64,000 nucleotides of DNA from Heyndrickxia sporothermodurans (GCA_018333075.1 BORH01000004.1:369302-433301), one strand, 5' to 3'. Numbered from the stretch's first letter, positions 1 through 8,722 are shown. The notes: a model not told the origin generated them from the letters alone. Program-made: numbers and translations.

Positions 1-748
1 TTCACCTCCATCATCGTTTAAAGCAGGTGGGGGGATTGGACCACAATTATTTAATTCCTTTTATTTGCTTGTATTAACAATGATTATTAGCATTCCTCTC
101 GCATTAGGTGCAGGAATTTATATGTCTGAATATGCAAAGAAAAATATTTTTACGGATATTCTTCGTACAGTGATAGAAGTCCTATCATCTTTGCCATCGA
201 TTGTTGTCGGCTTGTTCGGATTTTTATTTTTCGTCATCTATATGGGTTGGGGCTTCTCTATTTTAACAGGGGCACTTGTTCTTACTATTTTTAATTTACC
301 ATTAATGGTACGTGTGGTTGAAACGTCTCTACAAGGAATACCTGATGCTCAAAGGGAGGCAGGTCTTGCTCTTGGAATATCGAGATGGGAAACAATAAAA
401 AAAATATTACTCCCAGCAGCTATCCCTGGAATTGTTACAGGAATCATATTGGCATCTGGAAGAGTATTTGGAGAGGCTGCTGCATTAATTTATACAGCAG
501 GTATGAGTACGCCAAATTTAGACTTTTCAAATTGGAATCCATTCAGTCCTTCGTCTCCACTAAATCCAATGAGACCTGCTGAAACGCTTGCTGTTCATAT
601 TTGGAAAATTAATTCTGAAGGATTAATGCCAGATGTAAAAGATGTTTCAAGTGGGACATCTGCACTATTAGTTATCTTAATTCTTCTATTTAACATTAGT
701 GCACGTTGGATAGGGAAACTCATTTATAAACGAATGACATCGTCTTAG
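1..748 (+). CDS. pstA: Phosphate ABC transporter permease PstA (5' partial)
   Basis: Inner-membrane permease of the high-affinity phosphate importer PstSCAB. The reading frame is already open at base 2, so the gene enters from outside the window and its true start is not visible; the first internal start-like codon (TTG at 65) is not the real one. The visible part has several hydrophobic membrane segments and the permease EAA-type loop with '[20 protein letters not shown]', the contact surface for the PstB ATPase. It ends with TAG at 746-748, just ahead of the Shine-Dalgarno of the next gene, which indicates co-transcription with pstB. Family assignment is firm from the motif and from the pstB-pstB-phoU order downstream. 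Confidence 0.95.
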   Translation, partial: SPPSSFKAGGGIGPQLFNSFYLLVLTMIISIPLALGAGIYMSEYAKKNIFTDILRTVIEVLSSLPSIVVGLFGFLFFVIYMGWGFSILTGALVLTIFNLPLMVRVVETSLQGIPDAQREAGLALGISRWETIKKILLPAAIPGIVTGIILASGRVFGEAAALIYTAGMSTPNLDFSNWNPFSPSSPLNPMRPAETLAVHIWKINSEGLMPDVKDVSSGTSALLVILILLFNISARWIGKLIYKRMTSS

Positions 749-765
749 TGAAGGAGTGGGGAAGA

Positions 766-1596
766 ATGGAAGCGATTATGGAAAAAAAACAAAGTAAAGT
801 AGCTGTAACTTTCTCCAACCGAAAAAATACAGCTCCTGCGAAAATAAAAGCTTTGGAAACAAAAAATTTACATGTATACTATGGATCTCATTTAGCCTTA
901 AAAAATGTTTCTATGCCAATATATAAAAATCAGGTAACAGCATTTATTGGTCCGTCAGGTTGTGGAAAATCGACTTATTTAAGAAGCTTAAATCGAATGA
1001 ATGACGAAATTCAAGGCTGCCGTGTTGAAGGTAGCATTATATACCGAGATACAGACATCAATCAATCAAAAATCAATGTGTTCGATATTAGAAAAAACAT
1101 CGGAATGGTGTTTCAACGCCCAAATCCATTTGCAAAATCGATTTTCGACAATGTGGCATTTGGTCCAAGACAGCATGGTGAGAAAAATAAAAAGGTATTG
1201 AAAGAAATTGTTGAAAAAAGCTTACGTAAAGCTGCGTTATGGGATGAGGTGAAGGATCGTCTAAACAAATCTGCTCTTGCTTTATCAGGAGGACAGCAGC
1301 AGCGCCTATGTATTGCTAGAGCCATTGCAATGGAGCCAGATGTACTTTTATTAGATGAACCAGCCTCTGCACTAGATCCGATTTCAACTAGCAAAATTGA
1401 GGAACTAATAATTGAATTGAAAAAAGATTATACAGTGGTCATTGTTACACACAATATGCAGCAAGCAGCTAGAATTTCTGATTACACTGCCTTTTTCTAT
1501 ATGGGTGATTTGATTGAATACAGCGAGACAAAGGATATTTTTACAAACCCTAAGAAACAACAAACAGAGGATTATGTTACAGGTAATTTTGGATAA
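766..1596 (+). CDS. pstB: Phosphate ABC transporter ATP-binding protein PstB (first copy)
   Basis: Cytoplasmic ATPase that powers phosphate import through PstC/PstA. It shows Walker A (GPSGCGKST), Q-loop (VFQRPNPF), ABC signature (LSGGQQQR), Walker B (VLLLDEP) and the H-loop (VTHNMQQA). I start it at ATG 766 because AAGGAG at 751-756 lies nine bases upstream; the longer frame from GTG 748 would overlap the pstA stop. The N-terminus carries about 30 extra, poorly conserved residues before the ATPase fold, absent from the second copy. B. subtilis also has two tandem pstB genes, so the duplication is a family trait, not an assembly artefact. Confidence 0.95.
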   Translation: MEAIMEKKQSKVAVTFSNRKNTAPAKIKALETKNLHVYYGSHLALKNVSMPIYKNQVTAFIGPSGCGKSTYLRSLNRMNDEIQGCRVEGSIIYRDTDINQSKINVFDIRKNIGMVFQRPNPFAKSIFDNVAFGPRQHGEKNKKVLKEIVEKSLRKAALWDEVKDRLNKSALALSGGQQQRLCIARAIAMEPDVLLLDEPASALDPISTSKIEELIIELKKDYTVVIVTHNMQQAARISDYTAFFYMGDLIEYSETKDIFTNPKKQQTEDYVTGNFG

Positions 1597-1658
1597 GATA
1601 GAGCTTTAATCAATAAAGATCGTTGAGTAGAAAAGTTCAATATAGTAGGTGAATAAAA

Positions 1659-2444
1659 TTGACAATTCTAATAGAAAAGGTCGAAGCAACTAAAACGATT
1701 ATTAGCAGTAAGGATTTAAATGTTTTTTACGATCAATTTCAAGCTTTAAAAAATATTACTATTGATATGAAAAAAAATAAAGTAACAGCATTGATTGGAC
1801 CATCTGGATGTGGAAAATCAACTTTTTTACGTACATTAAATCGCATGAATGATTTAGTACCTAAATTTAGAGTAGAAGGTAGCTTACTATATAATAATGA
1901 AGAAATTTATCGATCAATGATCGATATTGTTGAGCTTCGTAAACAAGTGGGGATGGTATTCCAACGCCCAAATCCATTTCCTATGTCCATTTATGACAAT
2001 GTTGCATACGGCCTTCGAATTCATGGAACCAAGAAAAAAAGTATCATCGATGAAATTGTAGAAAAAAGCTTGCGTCAAGCTGCATTATGGGAAGAGGTTA
2101 AGGATCGACTACACACATCTGCAATGGGGCTTTCTGGCGGACAGCAACAAAGGCTTGTTATTGCAAGGGTACTTGCTGTACAACCAGATGTGATTCTAAT
2201 GGATGAACCTGCTTCAGCACTAGATCCGATATCTACTTCAAAGATTGAGGAGCTTATTTTAGAGTTAAAGAAAAAGTATTCGATTATTATTGTTACACAT
2301 AGCATGCAACAGGCAGCGCGTGTGTCAGATGAAACAGCCTTTTTCTTAAATGGAGAAATTATAGAATTTGACCAAACACATAGTATTTTTACGAATCCAC
2401 AAAAACAAGAAACAGAGGATTATATTTCAGGGAGATTCGGATAA
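1659..2444 (+). CDS. pstB: Phosphate ABC transporter ATP-binding protein PstB (second copy)
   Basis: Second PstB ATPase of 261 residues, with Walker [10 protein letters not shown], signature LSGGQQQR, Walker B VILMDEP and switch His in VTHSMQQA. It is clearly paralogous to the preceding gene along its whole length but diverged at many positions. It starts at TTG 1659 with TAGGTGA six bases upstream. It sits 62 bp after the first pstB and 21 bp before phoU, so all four genes look like one transcript. Whether the two ATPases form homodimers or a heterodimer cannot be told from sequence. Confidence 0.94.
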   Translation: MTILIEKVEATKTIISSKDLNVFYDQFQALKNITIDMKKNKVTALIGPSGCGKSTFLRTLNRMNDLVPKFRVEGSLLYNNEEIYRSMIDIVELRKQVGMVFQRPNPFPMSIYDNVAYGLRIHGTKKKSIIDEIVEKSLRQAALWEEVKDRLHTSAMGLSGGQQQRLVIARVLAVQPDVILMDEPASALDPISTSKIEELILELKKKYSIIIVTHSMQQAARVSDETAFFLNGEIIEFDQTHSIFTNPQKQETEDYISGRFG

Positions 2445-2465
2445 TCAAAAAAGGGGAGACAATTC

Positions 2466-3122
2466 ATGGCAAGAAAAGTATTTGAGGATCGTTTATCAGA
2501 GCTTCATGAATCTTTAATGGCGATGGGATTGCTTGTAGAGGAAGCGATATATAAAAGTGTAAAGTCTTTAGCTGAGAAAAATATAGAATTAGCAATCGAG
2601 ATCGTGGAGGAAGATCAACGAATTAATCAGTACGAAGTAGAAATAGAGAAAAAATGCTTTGAATTGATTGCTTTGCAACAGCCTGTAGGAATTGATTTAA
2701 GAAGAATAGCCACAATGCTAAAGGTTGTAACAGATCTTGAGCGAATGGGTGACCATGCTGTTAGTATTGCAAAATCAACTATTCACTTAAAGGATGAAGC
2801 ATATATTAAGCCTTTAATTGATATTCCGAAGATGGCAGATCTAGTGAAGGAAATTGTTCGTGAAGCATTGGATGCTTATATTTCATTAGATCAGGATTCA
2901 GCTATCTTGGCCTCGAAAAAAGATGATCAAATTGATCAATATTTGTCAAAAATTTTTATGGAACTCATTGAAATTATGCAGGAAGATCAAACAAAAATTA
3001 ACCAAGCGATTCAATTCCTTTTAGTATCACAGCATTTAGAAAGAATCGGTGATTATGTTACAAATATATGTGAATGGATTGTTTATTTAAAAACAGGTTC
3101 ATTAATTGATTTGAATGAATAG
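2466..3122 (+). CDS. phoU: Phosphate signalling/transport accessory protein PhoU
   Basis: Cytoplasmic regulator linking the Pst transporter to the phosphate-responsive histidine kinase and keeping phosphate uptake in check. At 218 residues it has the usual length and the two tandem PhoU three-helix repeats; metal-binding E/DxxxD-type motifs are seen in 'TDLERMGDHA' of the first repeat and 'QHLERIGDYV' of the second. Strong Shine-Dalgarno AAGGGGAGA precedes ATG 2466. It is the last gene of the operon, followed directly by a hairpin terminator. In B. subtilis phoU is not part of the pst operon, so the linkage here is like many other Firmicutes. Confidence 0.95.
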   Translation: MARKVFEDRLSELHESLMAMGLLVEEAIYKSVKSLAEKNIELAIEIVEEDQRINQYEVEIEKKCFELIALQQPVGIDLRRIATMLKVVTDLERMGDHAVSIAKSTIHLKDEAYIKPLIDIPKMADLVKEIVREALDAYISLDQDSAILASKKDDQIDQYLSKIFMELIEIMQEDQTKINQAIQFLLVSQHLERIGDYVTNICEWIVYLKTGSLIDLNE

Positions 3123-3125
3123 GAG

Positions 3126-3147
3126 AGACGCGATATGCGTCTTTTTT
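3126..3147 (+). terminator. Rho-independent terminator of the pst-phoU operon
   Basis: AGACGC at 3126-3131 pairs with GCGTCT at 3137-3142 around a 5-base loop and is followed by a T run. It lies four bases after the phoU stop. Confidence 0.85.
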
Positions 3148-3190
3148 GTTTTAAAAAAACCAAATTGTAATATTTATTAATCTATGATAC

Positions 3191-3219
3191 TTGATTTGTG
3201 TTTTTATTTTCTGTAAAAT
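3191..3219 (+). promoter_or_regulatory. Sigma-A promoter of the metal-sensor gene
   Basis: -35 TTGATT at 3191-3196, 17-bp spacer, -10 TAAAAT at 3214-3219. The predicted start near 3226 lies just upstream of the palindromic operator, the geometry expected for repression by roadblock or occlusion. Confidence 0.65.
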
Positions 3220-3230
3220 TAAAAATATAA

Positions 3231-3252
3231 TATATGCACATATGTTCATATA
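3231..3252. promoter_or_regulatory. ArsR/CzrA-type palindromic operator
   Basis: TATATG-CA-CATATG-TT-CATATA is a 22-bp palindrome with one mismatched pair of dinucleotides. It matches the 12-2-12-like AT-rich operators with TGAAxATATxTTCA cores known for SmtB/CzrA regulators. It lies between the predicted promoter and the sensor gene, so autoregulation is likely. Confidence 0.7.
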
Positions 3253-3276
3253 ATACATATAATAGGAGTGAAGAAC

Positions 3277-3606
3277 ATGACAGATGAAAATCAACTATCC
3301 TTTGAATCGGATCCTAATGAGTTAGATGAAGAGACATTATTTATTGTTTCTCAAACTTTTAAAGCATTATCTGAACCGACTCGAATTCGTATTTTACATT
3401 TACTATCGGAAAAAGAGCATTCAGTAAATGAAATTGCTGAAAAGCTTTCTCTTTTACAAACAACAGTATCACATCAGTTACGATTTTTGAAAAATTTACG
3501 GTTAGTAAAATACAGAAGAGAAGGTACCACTTTATATTATTCGCACGATGATGATCATGTCATGAATATATTAAAGCAAACAATTAATCACGCTAGACAT
3601 CATTAA
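3277..3606 (+). CDS. czrA: ArsR/SmtB-family zinc-responsive repressor, CzrA-like
   Basis: Metal-sensing winged-helix repressor of 109 residues. The recognition helix region reads '[19 protein letters not shown]', typical of the family. Near the C-terminus the spacing D-x-H-x10-H-x2-H (in '[19 protein letters not shown]') is exactly the alpha-5 zinc/cobalt site of CzrA; the cysteine-based alpha-3 site of CadC/ArsR is absent. I choose ATG 3277, with AGGAG at 3264-3268, over GTG 3268, which overlaps that Shine-Dalgarno. It precedes a CadA-type metal exporter and has a palindromic operator in its own leader. So it probably derepresses both genes when zinc or cadmium is in excess. Confidence 0.85.
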   Translation: MTDENQLSFESDPNELDEETLFIVSQTFKALSEPTRIRILHLLSEKEHSVNEIAEKLSLLQTTVSHQLRFLKNLRLVKYRREGTTLYYSHDDDHVMNILKQTINHARHH

Positions 3607-3782
3607 GAAAAAAGCTAGTAACTCCTATTTTTGTGCTTACATTTTGAACGACAAGACATAAGCTATGTGGAAATGAGTTTTAAGCATAATATAAGGAGCG
3701 GATACAAACATTATTATGAAACGATGTGAGAGTGGATCTTGTTCAATGTGATTGATTTGTTTGACCGTTAGGGGGAGTGAAA

Positions 3783-5867
3783 ATGGCTGAATATAAATTA
3801 CAAGGCCTTTCTTGTGCAAACTGTGCAAGGGAAATGGAAGAAGAAATAAAAAAGCTTGAAAATGGTGAGGATGCTAGAATTCTCTATAATACAAGCAAAT
3901 TAATTGTTAAGGAAGAAGTCTCCCTTTCTCAAGTTGAAAAAATACTAGCAAGTGATGGGGCTACGATAGTTAAAGAAGAGCATGATCATCATGACCATGC
4001 TCACTCACATTCGCATTCGAATCAAATGCTAAAAGGATTAATTATTACATCTACTATCCTTTATTTTGTGGCATTGATTGTTGGAAAATGGAGCTTGGGA
4101 GCGGCAATTACTTTGTTTATTATTGCAGCTGCATTAAGTGGATATCAAACATTTATTCAGGGGATTAAAAATTTATTTCGATTTAAATTTAATATTGATA
4201 CATTGATGACTATTGCTCTTATTGGTGCATTTAGTATTGGTGATTGGAAAGAAGGCACACTGGTAGCTATTCTATTTGGGATTAATGAATTTCTTGAAGG
4301 AATAGGGATGGAAAAAGCAAGAAGCTCAATGGAAGCATTGCTAAAGGTAGCTCCAAAAGAAGCAACAGTAATTGAAAATGGTAAAGAGAGAGTTGTTTCG
4401 ATTGAATCTTTAAAAGTAGGGGATCTTGTATTAGTAAAACCGGGAGAAAAGATTCCTTCTGATGGACTTGTTCAAGAAGGTAAAAGCTCGGTAAATGAGG
4501 CAGCAATTACAGGTGAAGCGATGCCAGTTGAAAAATCCGTTGATGAAAAGGTATTTGGCGGAAGTATAAATAATGAAGGAATATTGAAAATAAGCATTAC
4601 CAAGTCATATGAGGATTCTTCGTTAGCGAAGATTTTGCATTTAGTTGAGGAAGCTCAAGAAACAAAAACTCCGACAGAGCAATTTATTAATCGGTTTGCA
4701 AAATACTATACACCAATGATTATTTTAATCGCAATCATTGTCATGGTTGTTCCACCATTAGTTGCCGGTGGTGAATGGGGAAAATGGTTTTATCAAGGCT
4801 TAGCCGTATTGATTGTTGGTTGCCCATGTGCATTAGTGCTTTCTTCTCCAATTGCAATTGTCTCAGGAATTACGAGAAATGCACGGAATGGTATCCTTAT
4901 TAAAGGTGGAGTATTCCTTGAACAGCTTGGAAAAATTGATACTATCGCATTTGATAAAACAGGAACATTAACAAAAGGTGAGCCTTTTGTTGAAGTAGTT
5001 AAAAATTATGATGAGCAGTTTTTATTGGTTGCGGGTTCTGTAGAACATTCGTCCTCACATCCTTTGGCTAGAGCAGTAATGAGAAAAGTGGACGAAGCTT
5101 CTGTACCTATAGCAGAGGCAACAGATGTAGAAACGATATCTGGTCAAGGAATCTATGCAAGGGTCAATGGGAAACGATATTTTGTCGGAAATGAAAAAGG
5201 AATTCCAGCTTCTGCAATGACTTCAGATATTAAAGAAGAAATTATTCAATTAAAAGAGCAAGGATACACATTAGTAGTTGTTGTTGACGATCACAAAGTT
5301 CTCGGATTAATGGGGATTACAGATGAGATTCGAAGTGAAAGTAAACAAATAATTAAAGAGCTGCACGATGCAGGAATAAAACAAACCATTATGTTAACCG
5401 GTGATCATCAAAAAACCGCTGAACTTGTTTCTAATAAGATTGGATTATCCACATTTTTTGCCAATCTATTGCCGGATGAAAAAGTTGCAAAGGTGAAAGA
5501 ATTAACTCAAAGAGGAAAAGTTGCGATGATTGGTGATGGAATTAATGATGCACCAGCACTAGCTACAGCAGATTTAGGGATAGCAATGGGAAAAGGGACC
5601 GATAGTGCCATTGAAACAGCAGATATCGTGTTGATGCAGGATCATTTAGGTAAATTGCCTTCAGCAGTGAAAATTTCAAAACGAGTAAATAATATAATAA
5701 AGTTAAATATTTCTTTAGCTTTAGCTTTAAAATTAATTGCTTTGCTATTAACTATTCCAGGATGGCTAACCCTATGGATTGCTATTCTTTCAGATATGGG
5801 AGCGACTGTTTTAGTTACATTAATTAGTTTAACACTTATGATTGAAAGAAAAACTAATCGTGTTTAG
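3783..5867 (+). CDS. cadA: Zn/Cd/Co-exporting P1B-type ATPase, CadA/ZntA-like
   Basis: Integral membrane pump expelling divalent soft metals at the cost of ATP. Domain order: an N-terminal heavy-metal-associated domain with the CxxC metal site (SCANC, residues 10-14), a histidine-rich linker near residues 65-80 (HDHHDHAHSHSHS), membrane helices, the TGEA actuator motif, the intramembrane CPC metal site, the DKTGT phosphorylation site, the HP motif (SSSHPLA) and the hinge GDGINDAP. The aspartate in 'LSDMGATVLVT' of the last helices matches the one that marks zinc/cadmium pumps. Start ATG 3783 follows AGGGGGAG at 3770-3777. It lies 176 bp after the sensor gene; no second operator was seen in that gap. 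Confidence 0.92.
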   Translation: MAEYKLQGLSCANCAREMEEEIKKLENGEDARILYNTSKLIVKEEVSLSQVEKILASDGATIVKEEHDHHDHAHSHSHSNQMLKGLIITSTILYFVALIVGKWSLGAAITLFIIAAALSGYQTFIQGIKNLFRFKFNIDTLMTIALIGAFSIGDWKEGTLVAILFGINEFLEGIGMEKARSSMEALLKVAPKEATVIENGKERVVSIESLKVGDLVLVKPGEKIPSDGLVQEGKSSVNEAAITGEAMPVEKSVDEKVFGGSINNEGILKISITKSYEDSSLAKILHLVEEAQETKTPTEQFINRFAKYYTPMIILIAIIVMVVPPLVAGGEWGKWFYQGLAVLIVGCPCALVLSSPIAIVSGITRNARNGILIKGGVFLEQLGKIDTIAFDKTGTLTKGEPFVEVVKNYDEQFLLVAGSVEHSSSHPLARAVMRKVDEASVPIAEATDVETISGQGIYARVNGKRYFVGNEKGIPASAMTSDIKEEIIQLKEQGYTLVVVVDDHKVLGLMGITDEIRSESKQIIKELHDAGIKQTIMLTGDHQKTAELVSNKIGLSTFFANLLPDEKVAKVKELTQRGKVAMIGDGINDAPALATADLGIAMGKGTDSAIETADIVLMQDHLGKLPSAVKISKRVNNIIKLNISLALALKLIALLLTIPGWLTLWIAILSDMGATVLVTLISLTLMIERKTNRV

Positions 5868-5886
5868 GCACACGATTAGTTTTTTT
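5853..5886 (+). terminator. Rho-independent terminator after cadA
   Basis: Perfect 10-bp stem ACTAATCGTG (5853-5862) / CACGATTAGT (5871-5880), 8-base loop containing the cadA stop codon, then six T. Confidence 0.92.
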
Positions 5887-6068
5887 GCTAATGAAGAGTA
5901 TTAGCTTTCTAAATGATTTTTGAAAAATTATTTTCCTCTTTCGTCAGCTTTACCATCGAAATTTGAAATGTTTCTTAAGCTGTGATACAATCTCACGAAA
6001 TATATAAAGGACGTCTTTTTTTCTTATATTGAGTAGTACAAAAAAGATTTGATTAAAAAGGTGATAAA

Positions 6069-6713
6069 ATGGGAGTACATCAATATTTTAAAAGCTTGTC
6101 TGATTTAGAAAAGATATATCGCTGTCCTGGAAAATTTAAATTTCAGGAGCATTCGGTTGCTAGTCATTCATTTAAAGTAACAAAGATTGCACAATTTTTT
6201 GGAACAGTGGAAGAACTAAAAGGAAATAAAGTTAATTGGCAGTCACTTTATGAAAAAGCGTTGAATCATGATTATAATGAACTTTTTACAGGCGATATTA
6301 AAACCCCTGTTAAATACGCCTCAAAGGAATTACGAAATTTATTTAGTCAAGTTGAAGAACAAATGACAAAGAAATTTATTTATAAAGAATTTCCAAAGGA
6401 ATATCAAGAAATTTATTTGGAGCGTTTCAAAGAAGGAAAGGATGATACGTTAGAAGGGAAGATTTTATCTGTTGCTGACAAAGTCGACTTACTTTATGAA
6501 TCCTTTGGTGAAATCCAAAAGGGAAATCCAGAGTCATTGTTCCTAGAAATTTATGAAGAGTCTTTATTAACCATTCTTCAGTTTAAGGAAATGGAAAGTG
6601 TGAAGTATTTTCTTAATGAAATCCTTCCAGATATGCTCAATGAAAAATTTATTGAACATAGTGAACTTAATGAGGCGACGAAAAAAATAGTTAAAGCGAA
6701 TTTAGAAGAATAA
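6069..6713 (+). CDS. HD-domain 5'-deoxynucleotidase, YfbR family
   Basis: Predicted metal-dependent phosphohydrolase of 214 residues acting on deoxynucleoside 5'-monophosphates, by family resemblance to E. coli YfbR. The shared block 'NHDYNELFTGDIKTPVKY' corresponds to the YfbR stretch with the catalytic HD pair, the adjacent Glu and the TGD-PTPVKY signature. An upstream His (ASHSFKV) and a later Asp (ADKVDLL) complete the HD metal site. AGGTGA precedes ATG 6069. It stands alone between two terminated units. Substrate range is inferred, not visible. Confidence 0.8.
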   Translation: MGVHQYFKSLSDLEKIYRCPGKFKFQEHSVASHSFKVTKIAQFFGTVEELKGNKVNWQSLYEKALNHDYNELFTGDIKTPVKYASKELRNLFSQVEEQMTKKFIYKEFPKEYQEIYLERFKEGKDDTLEGKILSVADKVDLLYESFGEIQKGNPESLFLEIYEESLLTILQFKEMESVKYFLNEILPDMLNEKFIEHSELNEATKKIVKANLEE

Positions 6714-6828
6714 ATAACTGCCATTTAAAAAATTCATTAGAAATAAAAAAATTATTCATCCCTCTTGTGTTTTTGTTCATTTTAGAAAAAAATAGAGATA
6801 GGATTTTTTAACCTTAGGGGTGAAAACA

Positions 6829-7086
6829 ATGATCGACAAAATCTTAGCTGCCATTTTTCTTCCTGGCCTTCTTGTCATCTTTTTTACAAGGGTAACCTAT
6901 AATCATATAGTAGGATTAATATTGACAGTAGCACTGATTGTTGCTTCAGTTTATAAAGGATACACTCATACTTGGATATTATTTATCATTGATGCGGCAT
7001 CATTAACCATCGGTTTCTATTATGCAAATAGAATGGTAAATCGTAATAAAAGGAAAAATAAAGAAACGGAAAGTAATAACGCTTAA
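6829..7086 (+). CDS. csbA: CsbA family membrane protein
   Basis: Small protein of 85 residues with three hydrophobic segments and a basic tail (NRNKRKNK). It resembles B. subtilis CsbA, including the 'FTRVTYNH' and 'KGYTHT' stretches, and occupies the same place upstream of uvrBA, though other genes lie between here. In B. subtilis CsbA belongs to the sigma-B general stress regulon; I could not find a convincing sigma-B promoter. Start ATG 6829 is preferred over GTG 6820 because AGGGGTGA at 6816-6823 is then correctly spaced. Its biochemical function is unknown. Confidence 0.8.
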   Translation: MIDKILAAIFLPGLLVIFFTRVTYNHIVGLILTVALIVASVYKGYTHTWILFIIDAASLTIGFYYANRMVNRNKRKNKETESNNA

Positions 7087-7120
7087 TGCAGAAATCTATA
7101 GTGCATTAAGCGTTTTTCTT
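7078..7120 (+). terminator. Rho-independent terminator after csbA
   Basis: 13-bp perfect stem, AACGCTTAATGCA (7078-7090) with TGCATTAAGCGTT (7102-7114), then T-rich sequence. The left arm overlaps the csbA stop. Confidence 0.92.
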
Positions 7121-7184
7121 TTTAAGGCTAAATTGTAGCAAGTTTAGTATTTAACCGATTTTTATATTTTGTTAGAAAATTATG

Positions 7185-7212
7185 TGAACCTTTCTAAGGT
7201 ATTGTTGGTATT
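7185..7212 (+). promoter_or_regulatory. Possible ECF-type autoregulatory promoter
   Basis: TGAACC at 7185-7190 with trailing TTT resembles the AAC-containing -35 box used by ECF sigma factors; GGTATT follows after 16 bp. It precedes the operon that encodes an ECF sigma factor, which would fit autoregulation. Match is by eye only. Confidence 0.4.
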
Positions 7213-7245
7213 AACATGTAGAATATGAAGAAGGTGGTAGTATAA

Positions 7246-7623
7246 ATGACAGCAATTGGGTGGGTTATTAGCAGTATTGTTGTAGGTATCTTAGGCACAA
7301 TTTTTACACTTGCTATTGCGACAATGAATAAAAAAGTTGTTAAAGATCGTTGGGGGAAAATAGACTTTAAAAAGTCTGATATATATTTCTATTGGACTAG
7401 GTGGGATACGATTATTGTCATATCAGCTGTGTATACCTTTATTTGTATTACTGGGTTGTTAGTATTTTTATTACGTGGTGATACCATTAATAGTCCAATG
7501 ATTCAATTTTTTATCCATCAAACCTTTGTTTTTAGCCTTATCACATTTATTTGGTTAATCACGAAGCTTGCATATGTCTATAAAGGGATTAAAGTTAGGT
7601 GGTCCGATGAATTTAAACAATAG
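7246..7623 (+). CDS. Hypothetical membrane protein, first gene of ECF sigma operon
   Basis: 125-residue protein with three predicted membrane helices (about residues 5-26, 56-78 and 90-112) joined by a short basic cytoplasmic loop (KKVVKDRWGKIDFKK). AAGGTGGT lies eight bases before ATG 7246. It overlaps the sigma factor gene by 17 bp, so translation of the two is probably coupled. I do not recognise a family. Position suggests a role in sensing or restraining the sigma factor, but no anti-sigma domain is visible. Confidence 0.7.
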   Translation: MTAIGWVISSIVVGILGTIFTLAIATMNKKVVKDRWGKIDFKKSDIYFYWTRWDTIIVISAVYTFICITGLLVFLLRGDTINSPMIQFFIHQTFVFSLITFIWLITKLAYVYKGIKVRWSDEFKQ

Positions 7624-8137
7624 TGAAGAAGTATTTCTCCTTTATCAAAAAGGACGTGATGAAGCATTTGAATGGATTTATCATTCTTATAAAGATCCGT
7701 TATATCGCTTTATCTACCGTTATACAAATAATGAACAGCTGAGTATCGATACCGTTCAAGATACATTTGAAAAAATACAAAGAAAAAAGCATATGTATAG
7801 TCCTGAAAAAGGGAAATTTAAAACCTATTTATTTCAAATCGCATACAATACGATGATTACAAAGCTCAATCGACAAAAGCGATTGAAAAACCTCCTGCCA
7901 TTTTTAGCAGAACGTCCTCATAAAGAGTGTTCATTGGATGAGAAAATAAGTGTTCGTTCTGCGTTACAAGCCTTGCCAGACGATTTACGTGTAGTAATAT
8001 TATTAGTGTATTATCATGATTTAAAGCAAAAGGAAATTGCCGACATATTAAAAATCCCGATTGGAACAGTAAAATCTCGTTTAAATCGTGCATTAAAAAG
8101 GCTAAAAAGAGATTTGGAGGTGGAGGAAAATGAATAG
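7607..8137 (+). CDS. ECF-type RNA polymerase sigma factor
   Basis: 176-residue sigma-70 family protein with only regions 2 and 4. Region 2 spans about residues 20-90 (YRFIYRYTNNEQLSIDTVQDTFEKI); region 4 has the helix-turn-helix 'LKQKEIADILKIPIGTVKSRLNRALKRL'. I start it at ATG 7607, which has TAGGTGGT just upstream; the frame extends to 7568 but without a ribosome site. It sits between two small membrane proteins, overlapping both, the usual layout for membrane-signalled ECF factors. It is not clearly one of the seven B. subtilis ECF factors. Confidence 0.9.
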   Translation: MNLNNSEEVFLLYQKGRDEAFEWIYHSYKDPLYRFIYRYTNNEQLSIDTVQDTFEKIQRKKHMYSPEKGKFKTYLFQIAYNTMITKLNRQKRLKNLLPFLAERPHKECSLDEKISVRSALQALPDDLRVVILLVYYHDLKQKEIADILKIPIGTVKSRLNRALKRLKRDLEVEENE

Positions 8138-8369
8138 TGAACAGAATAAAATAGAAGATGTTATACAGAATAAATTAAAAGAGTTTGAAGTAACTGTTCC
8201 CTCATTCCCGAATCGAAAGTCGAGAATAGATCGGTTAGCAAATTGGTTATTTGCTCCTGTAGCAACTCCTTTATTAGATAAAGATTTTCGGGCAAGCACC
8301 TTTCAATTTCTGCTGTTCATTCCGTTACTAGTTGGTATTTTGATTTTCATCCCATTATTTATCATTTAG
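8130..8369 (+). CDS. Small C-terminally anchored protein, candidate anti-sigma factor
   Basis: 79 residues: a charged N-terminal half (about 1-55, cytoplasmic by charge) and one strongly hydrophobic C-terminal helix (LLFIPLLVGILIFIPLFII). It overlaps the sigma gene by 8 bp and has a strong GGAGGTGGAGGA ribosome site, so it should be made in step with the sigma factor. It lacks the zinc-binding HxxxCxxC of ZAS-type anti-sigma factors. Role as a partner of the sigma factor is inferred from context alone. Confidence 0.7.
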   Translation: MNSEQNKIEDVIQNKLKEFEVTVPSFPNRKSRIDRLANWLFAPVATPLLDKDFRASTFQFLLFIPLLVGILIFIPLFII

Positions 8370-8382
8370 ATTAACAGATAAT

Positions 8383-8403
8383 GACCTTTTATAGGTCTTT
8401 TTT
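8383..8403 (+). terminator. Terminator of the ECF sigma operon
   Basis: Short stem GACCT (8383-8387) / AGGTC (8393-8397) followed by six T. Confidence 0.75.
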
Positions 8404-8424
8404 ATGATATAAATGATTAAAAAT

Positions 8425-8510
8425 TTCTGCTGTGTCTAGCACAAGCAGCCATAGGTTCAAGACTCCACCTACGATAAGTAACATTATGTTCCTTTATTTC
8501 AGTTGGAGAA
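8425..8510. repeat. Short diverged copy of an interspersed intergenic element
   Basis: Begins TTCTGCTGTGTCTAGC and contains GATAAGTAAC followed by TGTTCCTTTAT and GTTGGAG. The same blocks in the same order (TTCTGCTCTGTCCAGC, GATAAGTCAAC, TGTTTCCTTTAT, GTTGTCGAAG) occur at 47943-48072, so the two are related. This copy looks internally shortened. Elements beginning with a similar CTGTCTAGC/CTGTCCAGC motif are common in Bacillus spacers; function unknown. Confidence 0.5.
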
Positions 8511-8722
8511 CCATTCTTAGATCTAGATGCTACCTCTGTTCTGTTTGTGACTCATAATTTCTCTTTTGTGGACCATTATTTTCATTTATTGGACCATTCC
8601 TAGTTGCAAATGCTACCTTTGTTCTGTTTATGGCGCATAGTTTTCTATTTGAGACTTATAGATTCTCTTTTGCGGACCATTCTTAGTTACAGTTGTTCCT
8701 TGTTAGTTGCATTTCTAAAATC
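8511..8722. repeat. Degenerate 83-bp tandem repeat, about 2.5 units
   Basis: CCATTCTTAG at 8511, CCATTCCTAG at 8594 and CCATTCTTAG at 8677 are each exactly 83 bp apart. The first two units share ATGCTACCT-TGTTCTGTTT and a CTCTTTTG-GGACCAT motif; the third decays after about 45 bp. No reading frame runs through them. They fill much of the 8404-8905 spacer, which otherwise holds only a possible LexA box. Confidence 0.7.

Noticed and set aside
748-765. GTG 748 as the start of the first pstB
   Set aside because: It overlaps the pstA stop and lacks a ribosome site, while ATG 766 has AAGGAG at ideal distance.
3637-3828. 63-codon minus-strand frame between the sensor and cadA
   Set aside because: It overlaps the cadA ribosome site and start, has no ribosome site of its own and no recognisable product.
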